Below are positions 20,695-32,111 of a DNA stretch of 64,000 bases, in pieces. Every line of letters starts with the position of its first letter. Positions within the stretch are counted from its first letter, which is position 1. Source of the stretch: Paramacrobiotus metropolitanus (lineage: Eukaryota > Tardigrada > Eutardigrada > Parachela > Macrobiotidae); NCBI RefSeq assembly GCF_019649055.1, contig NW_026570293.1, positions 1-64,000 on the forward strand. Direction: 5' to 3'. The position numbers and the translations under genes are program-made. Below the pieces are notes generated by a model. That model was not told the DNA's origin. It worked only from the letters and a program-made list of their open reading frames with translations, and made no database searches.

Positions 20695-22020
20695 GCCGGC
20701 TTTATTGTTTATTGTTTGTTTATTGAAACGGTAGGCAGGTAACCCATTAAAAACTAGGATCGTATTCTAGCGTGGGAATTTAAACCTGGCTCACAAAAAA
20801 ACACGAATCTGGCACGTGAAGGAAGTCAGAGAAAGACCATACAGAAAGCCAAGATCGTAAAAAAAATAGGAACGTTACGCAGCAAAGTTAAAACGTTTAA
20901 GCGCATTACGAAAAACAAAGAGAGATGCACTATCAAGGATGCCGTTTCCGTTCGCAACCAGTTAGGTGCGGATGTTGTTGAGCCTCCAGGCCAACGTCGA
21001 CTTCCCTATCCTTGTTGCTGCTTCCGCGTCAATGTAAGTGCGGTTTCCGTTAAGGTTATACGCGCTGGACGACTGCTTCACGACGATCATTTCGGTGAGG
21101 TAGTGCGGTACCTGGAACTTTTCAGGATGAAGAATTTTATACAGCCAGGTTGCTTCCTGGTGTTTCCACCGTTCAAACAACGGTGCAATTCCAAATTGTG
21201 CCATCAACTGGGCAGCGGATGTTTCAGGAAAATTGGCAATGGCTCGAACAGCTTTTCTTTGCGCGACAGCCAATGGCTCCAGCGTGGACGCAGGCGCACC
21301 ACTCCATACAACGGAGCAATGGTCCAGATGTGACTGGACAAATGCGTGATAAAGTCCAACGCGTTGGGGCACCGGCAGCGCGTCCTTCACACTGTTTATG
21401 AGAGCGAATCCATGATATGCACTTTTTTGGACCTTTTTAATTTGATCAGTCCATTTAAGATGCTTATCAATTATCACTCCCAAGTGTTTTACTGACTCTT
21501 CCGGTTCAAGCTTATGCCCATTCAAATCAACCGACACAACACGTTTATCCCGACTGTATGCAGAAGTAACCATAAGCAGTTTTTGACTTTTTTTCGTTAA
21601 CCACCAAACGATTCAGATTTAACCACTCACAAATTAATGGAAGCGCCGCAGTTATTTTGTTTGCTGCTTCAGACTCCGTGTCCGCTATCGCATAGCAGAT
21701 TGTGTCGTCGGCGAAACTTTCTAACCGCACATCAGGTAAACGTAAATTGATTTTTAGCAGTTCGTTCAAATATATAATAAAGAGTAGCGGACCATGAATG
21801 GAACCTTGCGGCACACCTGCACACACGCGTTCCCAAACCGATAGCACTTCACCAATACGCACACGCTGCATTCTTCCAGTAAGATACGAGTACAACCAAT
21901 TCAAGTGCATCTCTGTTGAAACCCAGATCGCGTAGTTTTTGCAGCAAGAGATTATGACACACCGAAGGAAAGGCACTTTTTAGGTCGAGAAAGACGCAAG
22001 CTACAGCCTTTTTGTTGTCA
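20695..22020 (-). mobile_element. 5'-truncated non-LTR retrotransposon (LINE)
   Basis: Reverse transcriptase pieces lie on the minus strand in at least three frames: FLDLKSAF near 21990, GVPQGSIHGPLLFIIYLN and SFADDT (21976-21545), and a thumb/C-terminal part (HLGVIIDKHLKW, LYHAFVQSHLDHC, 21573-20962). The frame changes near 21900 and 21570 make it inactive. The 3' end has a simple AATAAACA-type tail (20699-20730 on the plus strand), as in CR1/L2/Jockey-like LINEs. The endonuclease domain is missing. Confidence 0.88.
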
Positions 22021-22084
22021 ACGGGGAAAAGATTGGCAGTCCCGAACTACGACCAGAAGGTTTATTTTAGAGAAGCTTTACGGG

Positions 22085-22985
22085 TCATGCCATACCGCTG
22101 ATAAGACCAGCCTATGTGCAAGTGAATCACCGCCGGACATTGCGGACGTGGAGGTATTGAAACTGTATGTAGCAGACAGAGAGTGCAGTGTTTTAGGGCG
22201 AGACTGGATAAATGAATTGGAATTAAGTTCGCTCAGCCTGAGAGATTTACAGCGAAGGGGATTGATTGGATGATTATCGTTGTCGACGACCCAATATCTA
22301 ACTGCAACGATACCTTCACGTTCTCTATGCTAACGGGTACATACAACAACGAACTACCAAGCAAACCAACGCGTAACATATCGTACGGGTTCTCCTCAAT
22401 ATAATTCGTACCGCGGCGACCTTGACCTCTTGTTCCTCGTCCCTTCCTCGGCGGGGCGCTCTACACACAGGGGAATACGCCCAGACTTACCACAATTACA
22501 GCATGGCTCTGACTGAAACGGACAGTTCGTTTTAACGTGGTTGAACGAACCACACTCATAAACACCGTTGTCTTCTTTCGTTCCAGCCACCTGAGCTGTA
22601 GCCTCTTCCGTCACCGCCTCCGCGGTATCCTCCGGCTCTTCCACGGCCTCTGCCTTGAAACCTACCGCCTCTTCCTCCTCTTCCCCGGCCACGCCCCCTC
22701 ACAAAGAATATATCATTGTGGGACGTGTCTTTCGCGTCTGCCCTTGTCTTTTCGTAATTAACTGCGTGGTCAAAAAGGGTATCAAATTTCTCAACTGAGG
22801 AGTTCGGTAATGACCACAAATACCTCATAGTGGACTCGTTCTGTAACCCTGATATGAACGCTGACGAAAGCTGGTCGTCTAACACTCTATCTGGATAGTT
22901 ACATTTTTCTCCTCACTGATCCCGCAGTGCGTTTGCGAACTGTTCTAATGACTGACCTGACTTCTGCTTTATATTAAACCAACTT
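22085..22985 (-). mobile_element. Degraded Ty3/gypsy gag-protease with an inverted protease piece
   Basis: On the minus strand, 22985-22396 encodes gag in two frames with an in-frame stop near 22917: a helical capsid part (LSSAFISGLQNES), an RGRGRGGRG tract and a zinc-knuckle region (CGSFNHVKTNC, CCNCGKSG). It is followed at about 22350-22270 by a protease start reading LQLDIGSSTT. The protease end (VADRECSVLGRDWINEL) is adjacent but on the plus strand (about 22130-22270), so an inversion splits the domain. Confidence 0.72.
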
Positions 22986-23831
22986 GAGTGACCCGATGAC
23001 ATTTAATTCTAACTGGCATTGGTACATCAACTTGAATGCTGAACACAATAGGCGACGCTTTCTTTTATCCACTGCCCAGGAATATCGCGAATTTGGCTAC
23101 TCAATGCCCATTGTCTCTCGGAATACTACTGGCACACAGCAAAGCAAAACCTGTCATACCTTGGTCGGCGTCGGCGTTTGCTAGTACCACGCTGCTAGTG
23201 GTAGATTGATAATTTTTATTCTGCTACGCTTTTCAAATGCTTTTGTGGGGGACATTGTCCCGCCCGTTCAGCTGCCTACTCTTAATAGAAATTTGGCCCG
23301 CTAACTCTTTATGAAGCTATTGTTTTTTTGCTTCGTGCCATTATGACTTTATGTGACGCATGTCATAGTTTTGGCGCTGAAACCGTTTTATTTACAACGG
23401 ACTTTTACTACAAATATTATTGTGTTACATCAACTGAGCGAAAATTTCAAACTTAGTATTTGTACAGCAAGTGCCATTTACAATAGCACTTAAACTATCC
23501 AGTAATGTGTTTTATTAGCGCAAGCCAGTCACACTGCAAATTTTGTTAACAAAAAAGATTTATTACAACAGAAACATTTCTCTCAAATTATCCGTTAAAT
23601 CAATGGTTCCTAGGACGGATGCCGCGTTGCCAGTAATTATAACAGTAATCACTGGATAGTTAATTCTTCTAGAACATCCAACCGTCCCGAAAGCAGAAGC
23701 CGTGTCTAAGCGCACCCGGACAACTGCAAACGTAACATTTCGCCGCACTCAAACTCGACACGCGACTATTCGCCGCCGGGCGCTGGAACACATCGGTTTA
23801 CCCACGTTTTCCTTGTTGTCTTAGGTTTTCT
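22986..23831. other. No gene seen
   Basis: The short ORFs have no recognisable domains. The stretch lies between the gypsy remnant and the kinase-like locus. Confidence 0.35.
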
Positions 23832-25292
23832 TTACTTTTTTAGGTGTTTTTTGTGTTCTCGATTTTTTATACTTGTGCGTCTTCTTAAGAGGTTCGGCGT
23901 CTCAAAAAATTTCTTGGCGTTAAAAGGGTCTCGCGACGAAATGTCTCGCTGCGTGATGTCATTCCGCTTAAATGTTCCGCTATCAAACGTCGCGCGTCGA
24001 AATGGCGCTGCGGCGAAGTGTTTGCGGCGAAATGTCGCCTTGTCCCATTCTTCAATCGGATGGTTGCAGAGCGGCTCGTGGAAGCGTTGAATAACGAACA
24101 ATCCATTACCGATTTCGGCTTTACAAGTTGGGTACCAGTCACATACATGGAGTCTATCCCTATACGCTGAGCGCAGCTCTGTCAGTAATTCGCACGCGGA
24201 TAATCTCTTCTCACAATCGGAGCTTAAGCAGCTTCGTATATATACAGCCAGATGAGCTGGAAGAAACGCGCTAATCAAAGGGACGTATCCCTCAACAATA
24301 AGGGAAATGAACCTATTATAAATGGCATATCGATTTCACGTTTTCCACCCCTCACAACCTCATAAACTGGCATATCGATTCCACCCCTCACAACCTCACT
24401 GTATCTTTCGAGCCACGGAAGGTATTTATTACCGTATACCGCAGACTCCGCCAGCGTAAATAACCCATTACAGTATTCCGCAGACTTCTTCGCCAGATCC
24501 ATCAAAACACTGTGGTGTTCTTTAATCTCCGGTCGGTTAAAAAAAACTTGGGATGTCGAAAACTGCACCAGTTCCAGTAAAACACAGCCCAAACTCCACA
24601 TATCAGTTTTTCTTCCCAGCGGTTTGTGTGGCAGTGACAGATATTTTTTTAACATTTCCGGTGACATATATGGCGCAGTACCCAAAATGCCCGAAAAGTC
24701 ATTGACACCGCTGGCTAGTTGAACCAAGTCATCCAGATCGGCGATTACCAGCTTCCAGTCGCTTTCTGAATACTTTACCAAAATATTGTCAGGCTTAATG
24801 TCTTCGTGCACAAGATTATGGCTGTGCAAGAAGCTTAAGCCGTCGGCAAGTTCAATAGCGCATCGCAGAGCTCTTCCGGATCCAATTTCCGGGATAAGTA
24901 TGGTTGATTTACCTTTAAAATGTAGTTCGTCCCAGCTCCGTTGGCTCGTTCTTATAGTTTCAAATAATCTTTTCAGAGTGCCTCTTGAAACAAAAAGTTA
25001 TTGAGCTTCGAATTGCAAATTTAGTAAATGGCAAAGAAATGTTCGATAACCATTGCAGTATTCCATCATTATTTCGACAGTTGTTTCCTCTTGTTCTTCG
25101 CAAAATCTAATTTTGTGGTAGGCAACAAGATTTTCATTTCTAAGGCTGAGAAGTTTCGTGCTTTTTTGAACCATGAAGTCAATGTGTCAAGGGGGGTTGT
25201 CCCGGAAGACTCTGCAGGATCGGCTGCTAAGATTATGGTTTTGATCGCCACCATCGGATTTCCAGCATAGTTTCCACGATGAGATATCTTTC
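23832..25292 (-). pseudogene. Serine/threonine-kinase-like gene, frame broken
   Basis: Kinase subdomains occur in order on the minus strand: a likely glycine loop and MVAIKTI near 25230; then, in another frame, the helix-C/beta-4 region (KLLSLRNENLVAYHK) and hinge (EIMMEYCN, 25080-25051). A 69-bp intron (25050-24982) joins in frame to GTLKRLFE. The catalytic loop is HEDIKPDN, the metal-binding motif DLD, then GTAPYMSPE and DMWSLGCVLLE. The C-lobe continues after another frame change near 24290 (HLAVYIRSCLSSDCEKRLSACELL). Frame changes, one beside a six-G run at 25191-25196, point to a pseudogene or sequence errors. The catalytic Asp and Lys are kept, but HRD reads HED and DFG reads DLD. The tail (about 24060-23940) has five-residue periodicity around Phe. 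A 45-bp-period partial duplication sits at 24322-24400. Confidence 0.7.
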
Positions 25293-25370
25293 CTTGGTAA
25301 GATGAGTGTACTGACTGGTGTCATAGTTAGATCACCGTCCTAATGTCGTTTTAATATTCAAGGCTTTATA

Positions 25371-26278
25371 CAAAGGAGATTCCAAAAATAATTTTCCCTA
25401 TTCTGTCTCCCTGCGATTTTAGGTTATACACAAATGGTATAATTTTTGCTGGATAAACCATTATGTAAACCATCTAAAGAAATAAGAATCAAAAGAATCG
25501 AAGAAGAACTTGCCAAACGAAAAACGGAATGGTGAATGCTGCTTTTGCACTTTTTTCAGCACCTTTTTGGAAAATTATTCTTTTTATTGCCAATTCTGAC
25601 CAGGCAATGTTTTCAACAAAAAAATTAAAGTGTCAACTGCAAATTTAGTACTTGATATTACTGCGATGGCAGAACATTTTGAAAAGCTCCGGATTAAAAG
25701 TAAACATTTTTTTTTCATAAGACACCGAAACTCCCTTATTCCAGCCGTTTCGCTTTCATAAATTCATGATGCTTCCCGTCGATAAAAAGCACATTTTATG
25801 GCCAGTCGTGCGCATCTTAGATACCAAGAAAGTTTGCATTCCACCGACAACAGCAAAATTTTTCATGAAATTTTCTGATTTTTACCGTCTGGATGCTGCG
25901 ATGCTTTCTGATTTTGACAACTAGTCCCAAGCAGTTCTTATTTTTCTAGAAAAGTGGTTTGAATGGGACATTTTGTTCAAAACTTTATTTTGTAAGAGAA
26001 AAGAATTCTTAATCAAAATATATTTTATGCATCAAGGAAAATGAGCAGAAAGATTGCGAAAAATAGCAAAAGCTGTCCGGGAAAATCACGTGAAAAACTT
26101 TGAAAACCCTGTGGTGTTTTTTTTGGCATTTCTTCCCCATTTGATTGTAATTAAACAAAATAATTTCTTTATACATTTTGCTAATGAAGGACGTTTGTAA
26201 CGATATGGATGATATTAGGTGAATGCGTTAATGCCGGGAGATACAAAATAGGGAAAATTATTTTTGGAATGTCCTTTG
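25371..26278. mobile_element. Non-autonomous mariner-like MITE (908 bp)
   Basis: Terminal inverted repeats of about 45 bp are nearly perfect: CAAAGGAGATTCCAAAAATA at the left matches the reverse complement at the right end, and continues through ATTTTCCCTATT. TA dinucleotides flank both ends (25369-25370 and 26279-26280), the target duplication of Tc1/mariner elements. No transposase ORF is present inside. Confidence 0.85.
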
Positions 26279-26464
26279 TACTCTGCAGAGCATTTTATTA
26301 TGTTGGATTTTCAAATCTAGATTACTCTCCTAGTTCCGCTGTATACAGACTCCCGGAAGTGCCCATTAAAATGTAGTTGACCTTTCGTGTCCTGTTGATT
26401 ATGCTTACATTGCGCTACCTCCGGTATTCATGCCACCCAACGCATTTATAAGCGTAACAACAAC

Positions 26465-27418
26465 TCATTTATAAGCGTAACAACTCAGACGACAATTTAC
26501 AGCAAATATGACTTCGCAAATCGCCTGCAGTTTAAAACGCGAGTGGGATCTTTTAATAAGACCACCAAATATCCCGATATTCCTCCGCATGACCTTACCA
26601 ATCCCCGTTAAACGGAGTAGATATGCGGTCTCTCCCGACAGTGGATGGACATTTAAAAATTCACTGTTCATCCGCTGCTCATCATCGTGCATGACTGCAT
26701 GTTCATCCGCTGTGCCAAAATAGCAATTTATATCATTCTCAAATTTGGAAATTTCATGTACATCGTACAGATAAGTATCATCGGGTAAAATAAATTCGTG
26801 GTCAGTTTTTTTAATTGAACAGACCACTTTCGCTAATTTATAATCCCGAAACAGGGAAAGGGAAATATGTAGCCCTGGACTATTTAATTCGGATTGTTGC
26901 GCAATCATTAAATTGCTCGCGATTGCGGCACTCCGCTTCCGTTCGGCGCGGATTAAGGCCCACATTCGGTAGGCCCCCAGTCTCAGAATCAGTATCGAAA
27001 TCATCTGAATCGCGAGTCGTATCCCAGTGGAGTATCTCGGGTGCTTGATGTAATTTTACAAATGCTTTAATCAGGGCCTTTTTAAATGTCTGGTAAATTC
27101 TGCGAGCCTGATTATACAAGTTTGGCACGGTAAGAAGCCGGCCATGATCAAGAGGTAATCTGAACTTCTGAAGACCATTCACTACAGAATGCATCAGTTA
27201 CTTGCAGAAATGAAAAATGCCAAGGCGAAGCTATAATTAGTTGGCTGTACTGAAACACTTTGCGTCGATGTTTGAGACTTCGGCCGTTGATAGCCGTTTA
27301 TTAATTTTAGTTCTACCAAGAACTTACTATAGGTAGAGGACTGGGAAGCGACTCTGCAACGGTCGACTACGTCATCACTGTCGCATACAGAATGCACTGG
27401 TGTGCTATTGCTTACCAT
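26465..27418 (-). CDS. Unknown gene, probably two or three exons
   Basis: Three minus-strand frames follow one another: 27418-27267, a middle part (KFRLPLDHGRLLTVPNLYNQ, about 27161-26990) and a 3' part ending at 26465 (SPGLHISLSLFRDYKLAKVV ... LSCYAYK). A GTACAG donor near 27252 with a CAG acceptor near 27162 joins the first two in frame. The second junction is less clear. The first ATG (27418) overlaps a good GTAAGC donor, so the true start may lie upstream. No known domain is recognised. It lies upstream of the kinase-like locus on the same strand and could be its 5' part, separated by the MITE. Confidence 0.35.
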
Positions 27419-28311
27419 AGGCCCACAGATTTTATTGTCCCTTTTTAAAGATATTCTCAGTTCCTTTCTCCTCTAAAGCTTTCTGATATTTTAACAGATC
27501 ATATTGAATTTAGAAACCCAAACATGAGGGGCTAGAAATAGAAGAGAAAAGAAATATGCTAAGAAAACTGACAAAAACCGTAAAAAGCGCGCATCTGTCA
27601 CCATGGCAGCCGCCCTCCTGTGTATGCGAGAGTGATGACGTCAAACGGTAGGTTACCAGTCCTCCTCACACTATAGTAAGTACTTGGTTCTACTTATAAA
27701 TCTATCGCTGACACTTGATAAAGCAAATTGGAAGTCACATTCACTAAAGGTGCGTCGTAGGACCAGGAATAACGATTTTAGTTATTTTTGCCATGTTTAA
27801 ATTTGTATCATTATAATTAGTGTCCATCAGCGAAAGTATTTACGTACTTGTTTTGGCTATTGCTGAATAAAATTACAATGAAAAAAATTACAATTGGAAG
27901 TAATTTATTGAAGGAAATGCACAGTGTTCGAGAGAACTGTTCGTACTCGTAGTCGTAGAACAAAGAGATGTGTAATACTTGTATATCTATTGCGGAATTT
28001 TTATCATAACACTGCAGTACCTTAAAAATATCGAAGTAGTCACACGTTGCCGTTTATTGTTAAATGATTCTATGATTTCGGTGTTTACTGACATATGTCG
28101 AAATTATATCTAGCAATCACTTAAGTCTATATCAGCGGCAAACTGGTAAAAATATTATCTAATTTGTTGCAGTCATTACCATTAATTTGTTGCAGTCATT
28201 GCAATTAGACGCAAGCTAAATAATACTCAAGGCAGAGGGAAATAATTATATGCATGTCGGGTTCGCTTCATGCATTTAGCAATAGCACGAATACTAATAA
28301 GGCTGCCGATG
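27419..28311. other. Intergenic, no gene seen
   Basis: AT-rich sequence without supported ORFs. A short direct repeat (ATTTGTTGCAGTCATT) occurs twice near 28161-28201. Confidence 0.4.
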
Positions 28312-29040
28312 TTATTTTTGCCCCCGGGTTTGCGCCAATGCTGCGATTCGTTCAAGAAGTTGCTCTTTGTCTAGCTCCGGGTATAGCTCTGGATCGTAAT
28401 GCTCGTAAAAGGCGAAGGCAGAAACAATGAAAAGCAAAACATTAGCCATTCCGATTTTGCTCAGTTCTTTTACCATTTCCGTGTACAGTTCCTTTCGCAA
28501 GTTTCTTGTTACGGTTCGTCTGTCGACTGCGCTCCCAGCCGGAGCCAATCTCACAGCTCGTTCGTAGGCATTTGTAATGGTAAGATCAGTTTGGGTCCGA
28601 ATAAATATAACAGGAACGTTTGCGCGTTGAGCACGCTGAGCCAGTTGCGCATCAATTTCCATAAAACGTGTTGTGTTACTGACGATAAATAGCATATCAA
28701 AGGCGCATAGTTTCTGATCCGAGAAGTACGTTTCCATAGGATTGCCTTGGTGGTTTGTGCCAGGCATATCCCAAATGGCCACGTGTGGATATTTAGCTGG
28801 TTTATAAGCGCGAGCATGTTTTGTTCCGCCTCCAATATGTCCAACAGCAGCTGCAGACGGGTCATTATCTTCGTAACCACAGACAGCATTAACGAGGGTC
28901 GACTTCCCGGTTCCCGCTTCCCCGCATACCCCGAAGTTGTAAAACTGCATGCAATCCATTCCCAGCTTGTCCTGTAGCTCTTTACGATGTGCTGAAGAGA
29001 GTCGAGGCGGTGCAGCGGCAGGAGCAAGCAGATTACCCAT
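28312..29040 (-). CDS. IRG-like (immunity-related) GTPase
   Basis: An intronless 242-residue protein starting at ATG 29040; the frame extends 15 codons upstream from a GTG that is not used. Residues 40-47 form a complete P-loop (GEAGTGKS), with Thr next. G3 is DMPG (91-94) and the G4 region reads RTQTDL (148-153), like the variant RT-x-x-D of IRG proteins instead of NKxD. The start MGNLL offers a Gly2 N-myristoylation site, as in several IRGs. IRG GTPases bind vacuole or organelle membranes and, in vertebrates, attack intracellular pathogens; that role is not shown here. It is shorter than vertebrate IRGs (about 400 aa), ending soon after the G domain. It is transcribed divergently from the CARD-like gene at 29709. 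Confidence 0.85.
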   Translation of the reverse strand: MGNLLAPAAAPPRLSSAHRKELQDKLGMDCMQFYNFGVCGEAGTGKSTLVNAVCGYEDNDPSAAAVGHIGGGTKHARAYKPAKYPHVAIWDMPGTNHQGNPMETYFSDQKLCAFDMLFIVSNTTRFMEIDAQLAQRAQRANVPVIFIRTQTDLTITNAYERAVRLAPAGSAVDRRTVTRNLRKELYTEMVKELSKIGMANVLLFIVSAFAFYEHYDPELYPELDKEQLLERIAALAQTRGQK

Positions 29041-29708
29041 AGCGGCGCCGGTGAAAACGAAAATACGAATTTTTATCAAGAACACTCAGTGTTATTAACT
29101 TGGCACTAAGGTTGTTAATGCAACAGGTAGTAGAAGGTAGCTGCTGCTATGAAACTAATTAAACTGATTATGTGTCAGTTCTGTCTTACTTTATACTTGG
29201 AGCTTAGCAAAAATAAGGTCGTCAGCTTGGAAGACTGATAAGTATTATACTTTAACTATAGATTTACTATAGATTATACTTAACTTAGGTTAGCATAACA
29301 GCTGCGCCCCTGCTGCTTCTCAACAATGGAAACAAATAAACTCTGTTCGCTAACCTTAGATAATTACGAGCACGTACAGACTGTCGCTGCGTTCCCGAGC
29401 CTAACCGGTAAGCAATAACCAACCCACATTATGTATCACCGAGATTATGGACAATTGTTGCTCACCTTTTTCACTGAATTATATTATTGCTAGCGGTTGA
29501 ACAAATCTTATCTACTGCACCTTGTTTACACTTTTACGTGTGTGTAGTGCTGAAGTATGGATAAGACCAACCCGCATTTCGATTGATAATAGCAGAAATT
29601 TACATTCAGTATTTATTATTCAGAATACTGCAGTCACGGTCACAATAATTACTTGTAATACGCTACAAGAACTTTCACTTGTAAATTTCTGTGCTTAACT
29701 TTTTTTAA
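29041..29708. promoter_or_regulatory. Shared upstream region of the IRG and CARD-like genes
   Basis: 668 bp separate the divergent starts at 29040 (-) and 29709 (+), with no ORF between them. The layout suggests a bidirectional promoter. I found no clear TATA box or named factor site. Confidence 0.35.
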
Positions 29709-30292
29709 ATGGATAGTGCAGCAGGGTTGTCAACAATGAACGAAAGCCAGAACTCCACTGATTTGAATCTGCGGCTTAGAGAGAATATAATGCGACTATT
29801 CAATGGCGTTGAAGAAAACAGCGCACATTTACTGCACCATTTCCTTGACAAGTGGGTTACCATTAATGATCAAAGGAGCATGCTGATCCACATGATGCAG
29901 CTTGGAAAAGATACAGAATTCAAAAGCTATGCTGCTGCAATAGTGTCCCGCGAAATGGGTTCGACAAGCCCTTCAAGGTATGTAAACTTTAAAATTTTCG
30001 ATCAGTAGGTACAGATAGTAACTTCTATGAAGCCGCATTGGTTGACACCGGCACGGTTCTCAAATACACATATGTACAGAAGACACCGGTAGATTATTTA
30101 ACTTCGAAAGGATTTACGATTTAACTAATCGTAAAACAACCACAACAGATTTTACGAATCTGAAACTCAAAGAACGTTAATCTAATAATATTTATTTGCA
30201 GTGGCACTCTAACCCAAAGCTCGGTCAAGCGGAACCACCAAGTGAGTGTCACAAAGCATGCTAGAGCAAAAACGCTGGCTGACTTTATTTGA
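29709..30292 (+). CDS. Small helical protein resembling a CARD (119 aa, two exons)
   Basis: Exon 1 is 29709-29977 and exon 2 is 30202-30292, joined in phase 2 (AG|T). The total is 360 nt, and the stop TGA overlaps an AATAAA. Residues about 20-85 are predicted helical. Spacing and hydrophobic pattern resemble a caspase-recruitment domain: RENIMRLF (helix 1), SAHLLHHFLDKW (helix 2), then QRSMLIHMMQLGKDTEFKSY (helices 4-5). The loop where helix 3 would lie is about ten residues short. CARDs make homotypic contacts in apoptosis and innate signalling. This assignment is pattern-based inference. Its divergent promoter with an IRG GTPase supports a defence context. The remaining tail is Ser/Thr and basic. 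Confidence 0.6.
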
Positions 30293-30297
30293 ATAAA
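30292..30297 (+). terminator. Polyadenylation signal overlapping the CARD-like stop codon
   Basis: The A of TGA (30290-30292) is the first base of AATAAA, which would give a 3' UTR of only some 20 nt. Confidence 0.5.
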
Positions 30298-32111
30298 GTA
30301 GCGCTACGAGAGATTTGCTAGGAAAGCACTCGTACCGTTTTTAAAGAGCTCGCGTTGCGCAATTGCTGACGTATTATAATTTTTTTTCATCATTGCAAGA
30401 GTCATCATTAGCCAGATAACCCAGTTAAAATTGTTATGATATATTTTTATAAGGTTTTAAACGGACTGAAGTCACTGAACTTAATTACGAAAATTTAGAG
30501 CAAAACATTCAACCATATATGATATACTTATTAGCTGGAATACGAGAATCAACACTGTATACGGTATGCTAAACAATCTGTAGTGCCACAACAGTAAACT
30601 ACTCGTACAGGAAAGCGCAATGTTATAACTGCGCAGTATTAAAAAGTAGTATCTTTTGGGGAGATTGACAGTTGATAGTCAATAGATGTAGAGATACTCG
30701 ATAGCCAACCAAAGCCATTGAACTGCAATCTCCCGGCGCTGCAGCATCGTTGGTATTCGTTGCATATTCAGATGCGCAGCTTTCACGGCATTTACAGTAA
30801 TAAGCGTAATACGAATCACAATTTACATTACGAATTACAGTACATTTCAACTGGCGGTACGATGGAGTCCTAAGTTTTTATAAAAGCCTTATATCTGCTG
30901 ATTACACAGCCTTAGCCGATCGCGGAAGCACACAGAACAGTTGGTCTAATTTAGCCGATGCTGGTGATGTTCCCATGACAGAGGTCAAGTTCCCGCGTCA
31001 GATAAATTGCATAAGTTATGCGGTACAGAAGGAGCACGTTTCACTGTTTTCGTTAGCAGAGTTTTAAGGCGTGCTGTTATTGAAGAAAATGATGCGGCTG
31101 TTTTGAGTACGAGAGAAGACAGAGACTATAGGTATCTTTTATGTCAGCATTTTAGCTATCACCTTGTATGCCATATATAATTAGGTAAAATTCAAACTTT
31201 TGCGTAGTATTCACGTAGCTATTGCCTAAATTAAGTGGTACATCAGTTGTACGGTATATCGTACATCATTTGCCCCTGGGCAAACCACGCCCTTGCCGAT
31301 CATGACAGATTCGACATCAGCAGTAACACTCGTTAAATCTTACGTTGACCATCGCTGTAAAGCACGTAAGGGCAGCAGTAGTGCCACAGCACGGTCATTG
31401 TCAGTGTTTAATGGTTTCAAAGTTTTGATCACGATAACGGTGCTGCGAACAGTCCATATTTATTTAACCCAAAATCCGTTTCGCTGCACTCAGCGGTGTG
31501 GCTCGGGGTTACTACTCTGTATGTGTGACATCAGGAAAATCAGGAGTCGAATTGCTTGTGACCGTGTTGCTGGTTGCAACACTCGTACTGGTTTTGTATT
31601 AGATATGTACATTGTTTTGTTCCTTTTATTATACGTATACGCTTGTTTTGTTCTACGTATCTACCCAGGTCGATAGCGAGGTCCGTGGGGTAAGGGGTGT
31701 GCAAATCGGCTGCGCCAGTTGCGCCCGTTTTGAGGTTCCGTATTCGCCCACTGCGCCTGTGTAGTAGATTTCATATATTCACAGCCTGCGCCCGTTGCGC
31801 AACCCCTGTCGCTCCGACCCTGCTCCCGTTGGACAGAAGGTCAAAGTATGCTGTTTGTCAGATTCCCAAAATTAAAGAAGCTTTACACAAATTTAACAAA
31901 CTTAACCAAACGCCCAGTCTTTGATTTACATAAGTCAATGTTGTATCTAGTGGACCGTAGTGGTTAGCAACGACTGCAACGTGTTGTATTAAGTGATCCT
32001 TGTTGTTAAGTTGTGTTATTCAGTTGTCGTTTCCTTGTCCAGCTGACCGGTATTATTTTATTAATAAATACTCTACCGGATACGCTACACAACTTGAACA
32101 ACACCTGTGGC
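30298..32111. other. Mostly non-coding; possible promoter and exon near 30.88-31.13 kb
   Basis: TATAAAAG at 30879-30886 is followed by ATGs at 30958-30975. A frame at about 30983-31130 (containing LHKLCGTEGARFTVFVSRVL) ends at a GTATCT donor and has an AG acceptor before it, so a small exon is possible, but I cannot link it to others. The 128-codon ORF at 31293-31676 ends in a hydrophobic stretch and is not recognised. The rest holds nothing I can support. Confidence 0.3.

Noticed and set aside
31293-31676. 128-codon ORF with hydrophobic C-terminus
   Set aside because: No homology recognised, no promoter or poly(A) pairing; could be chance in this AT-moderate stretch.
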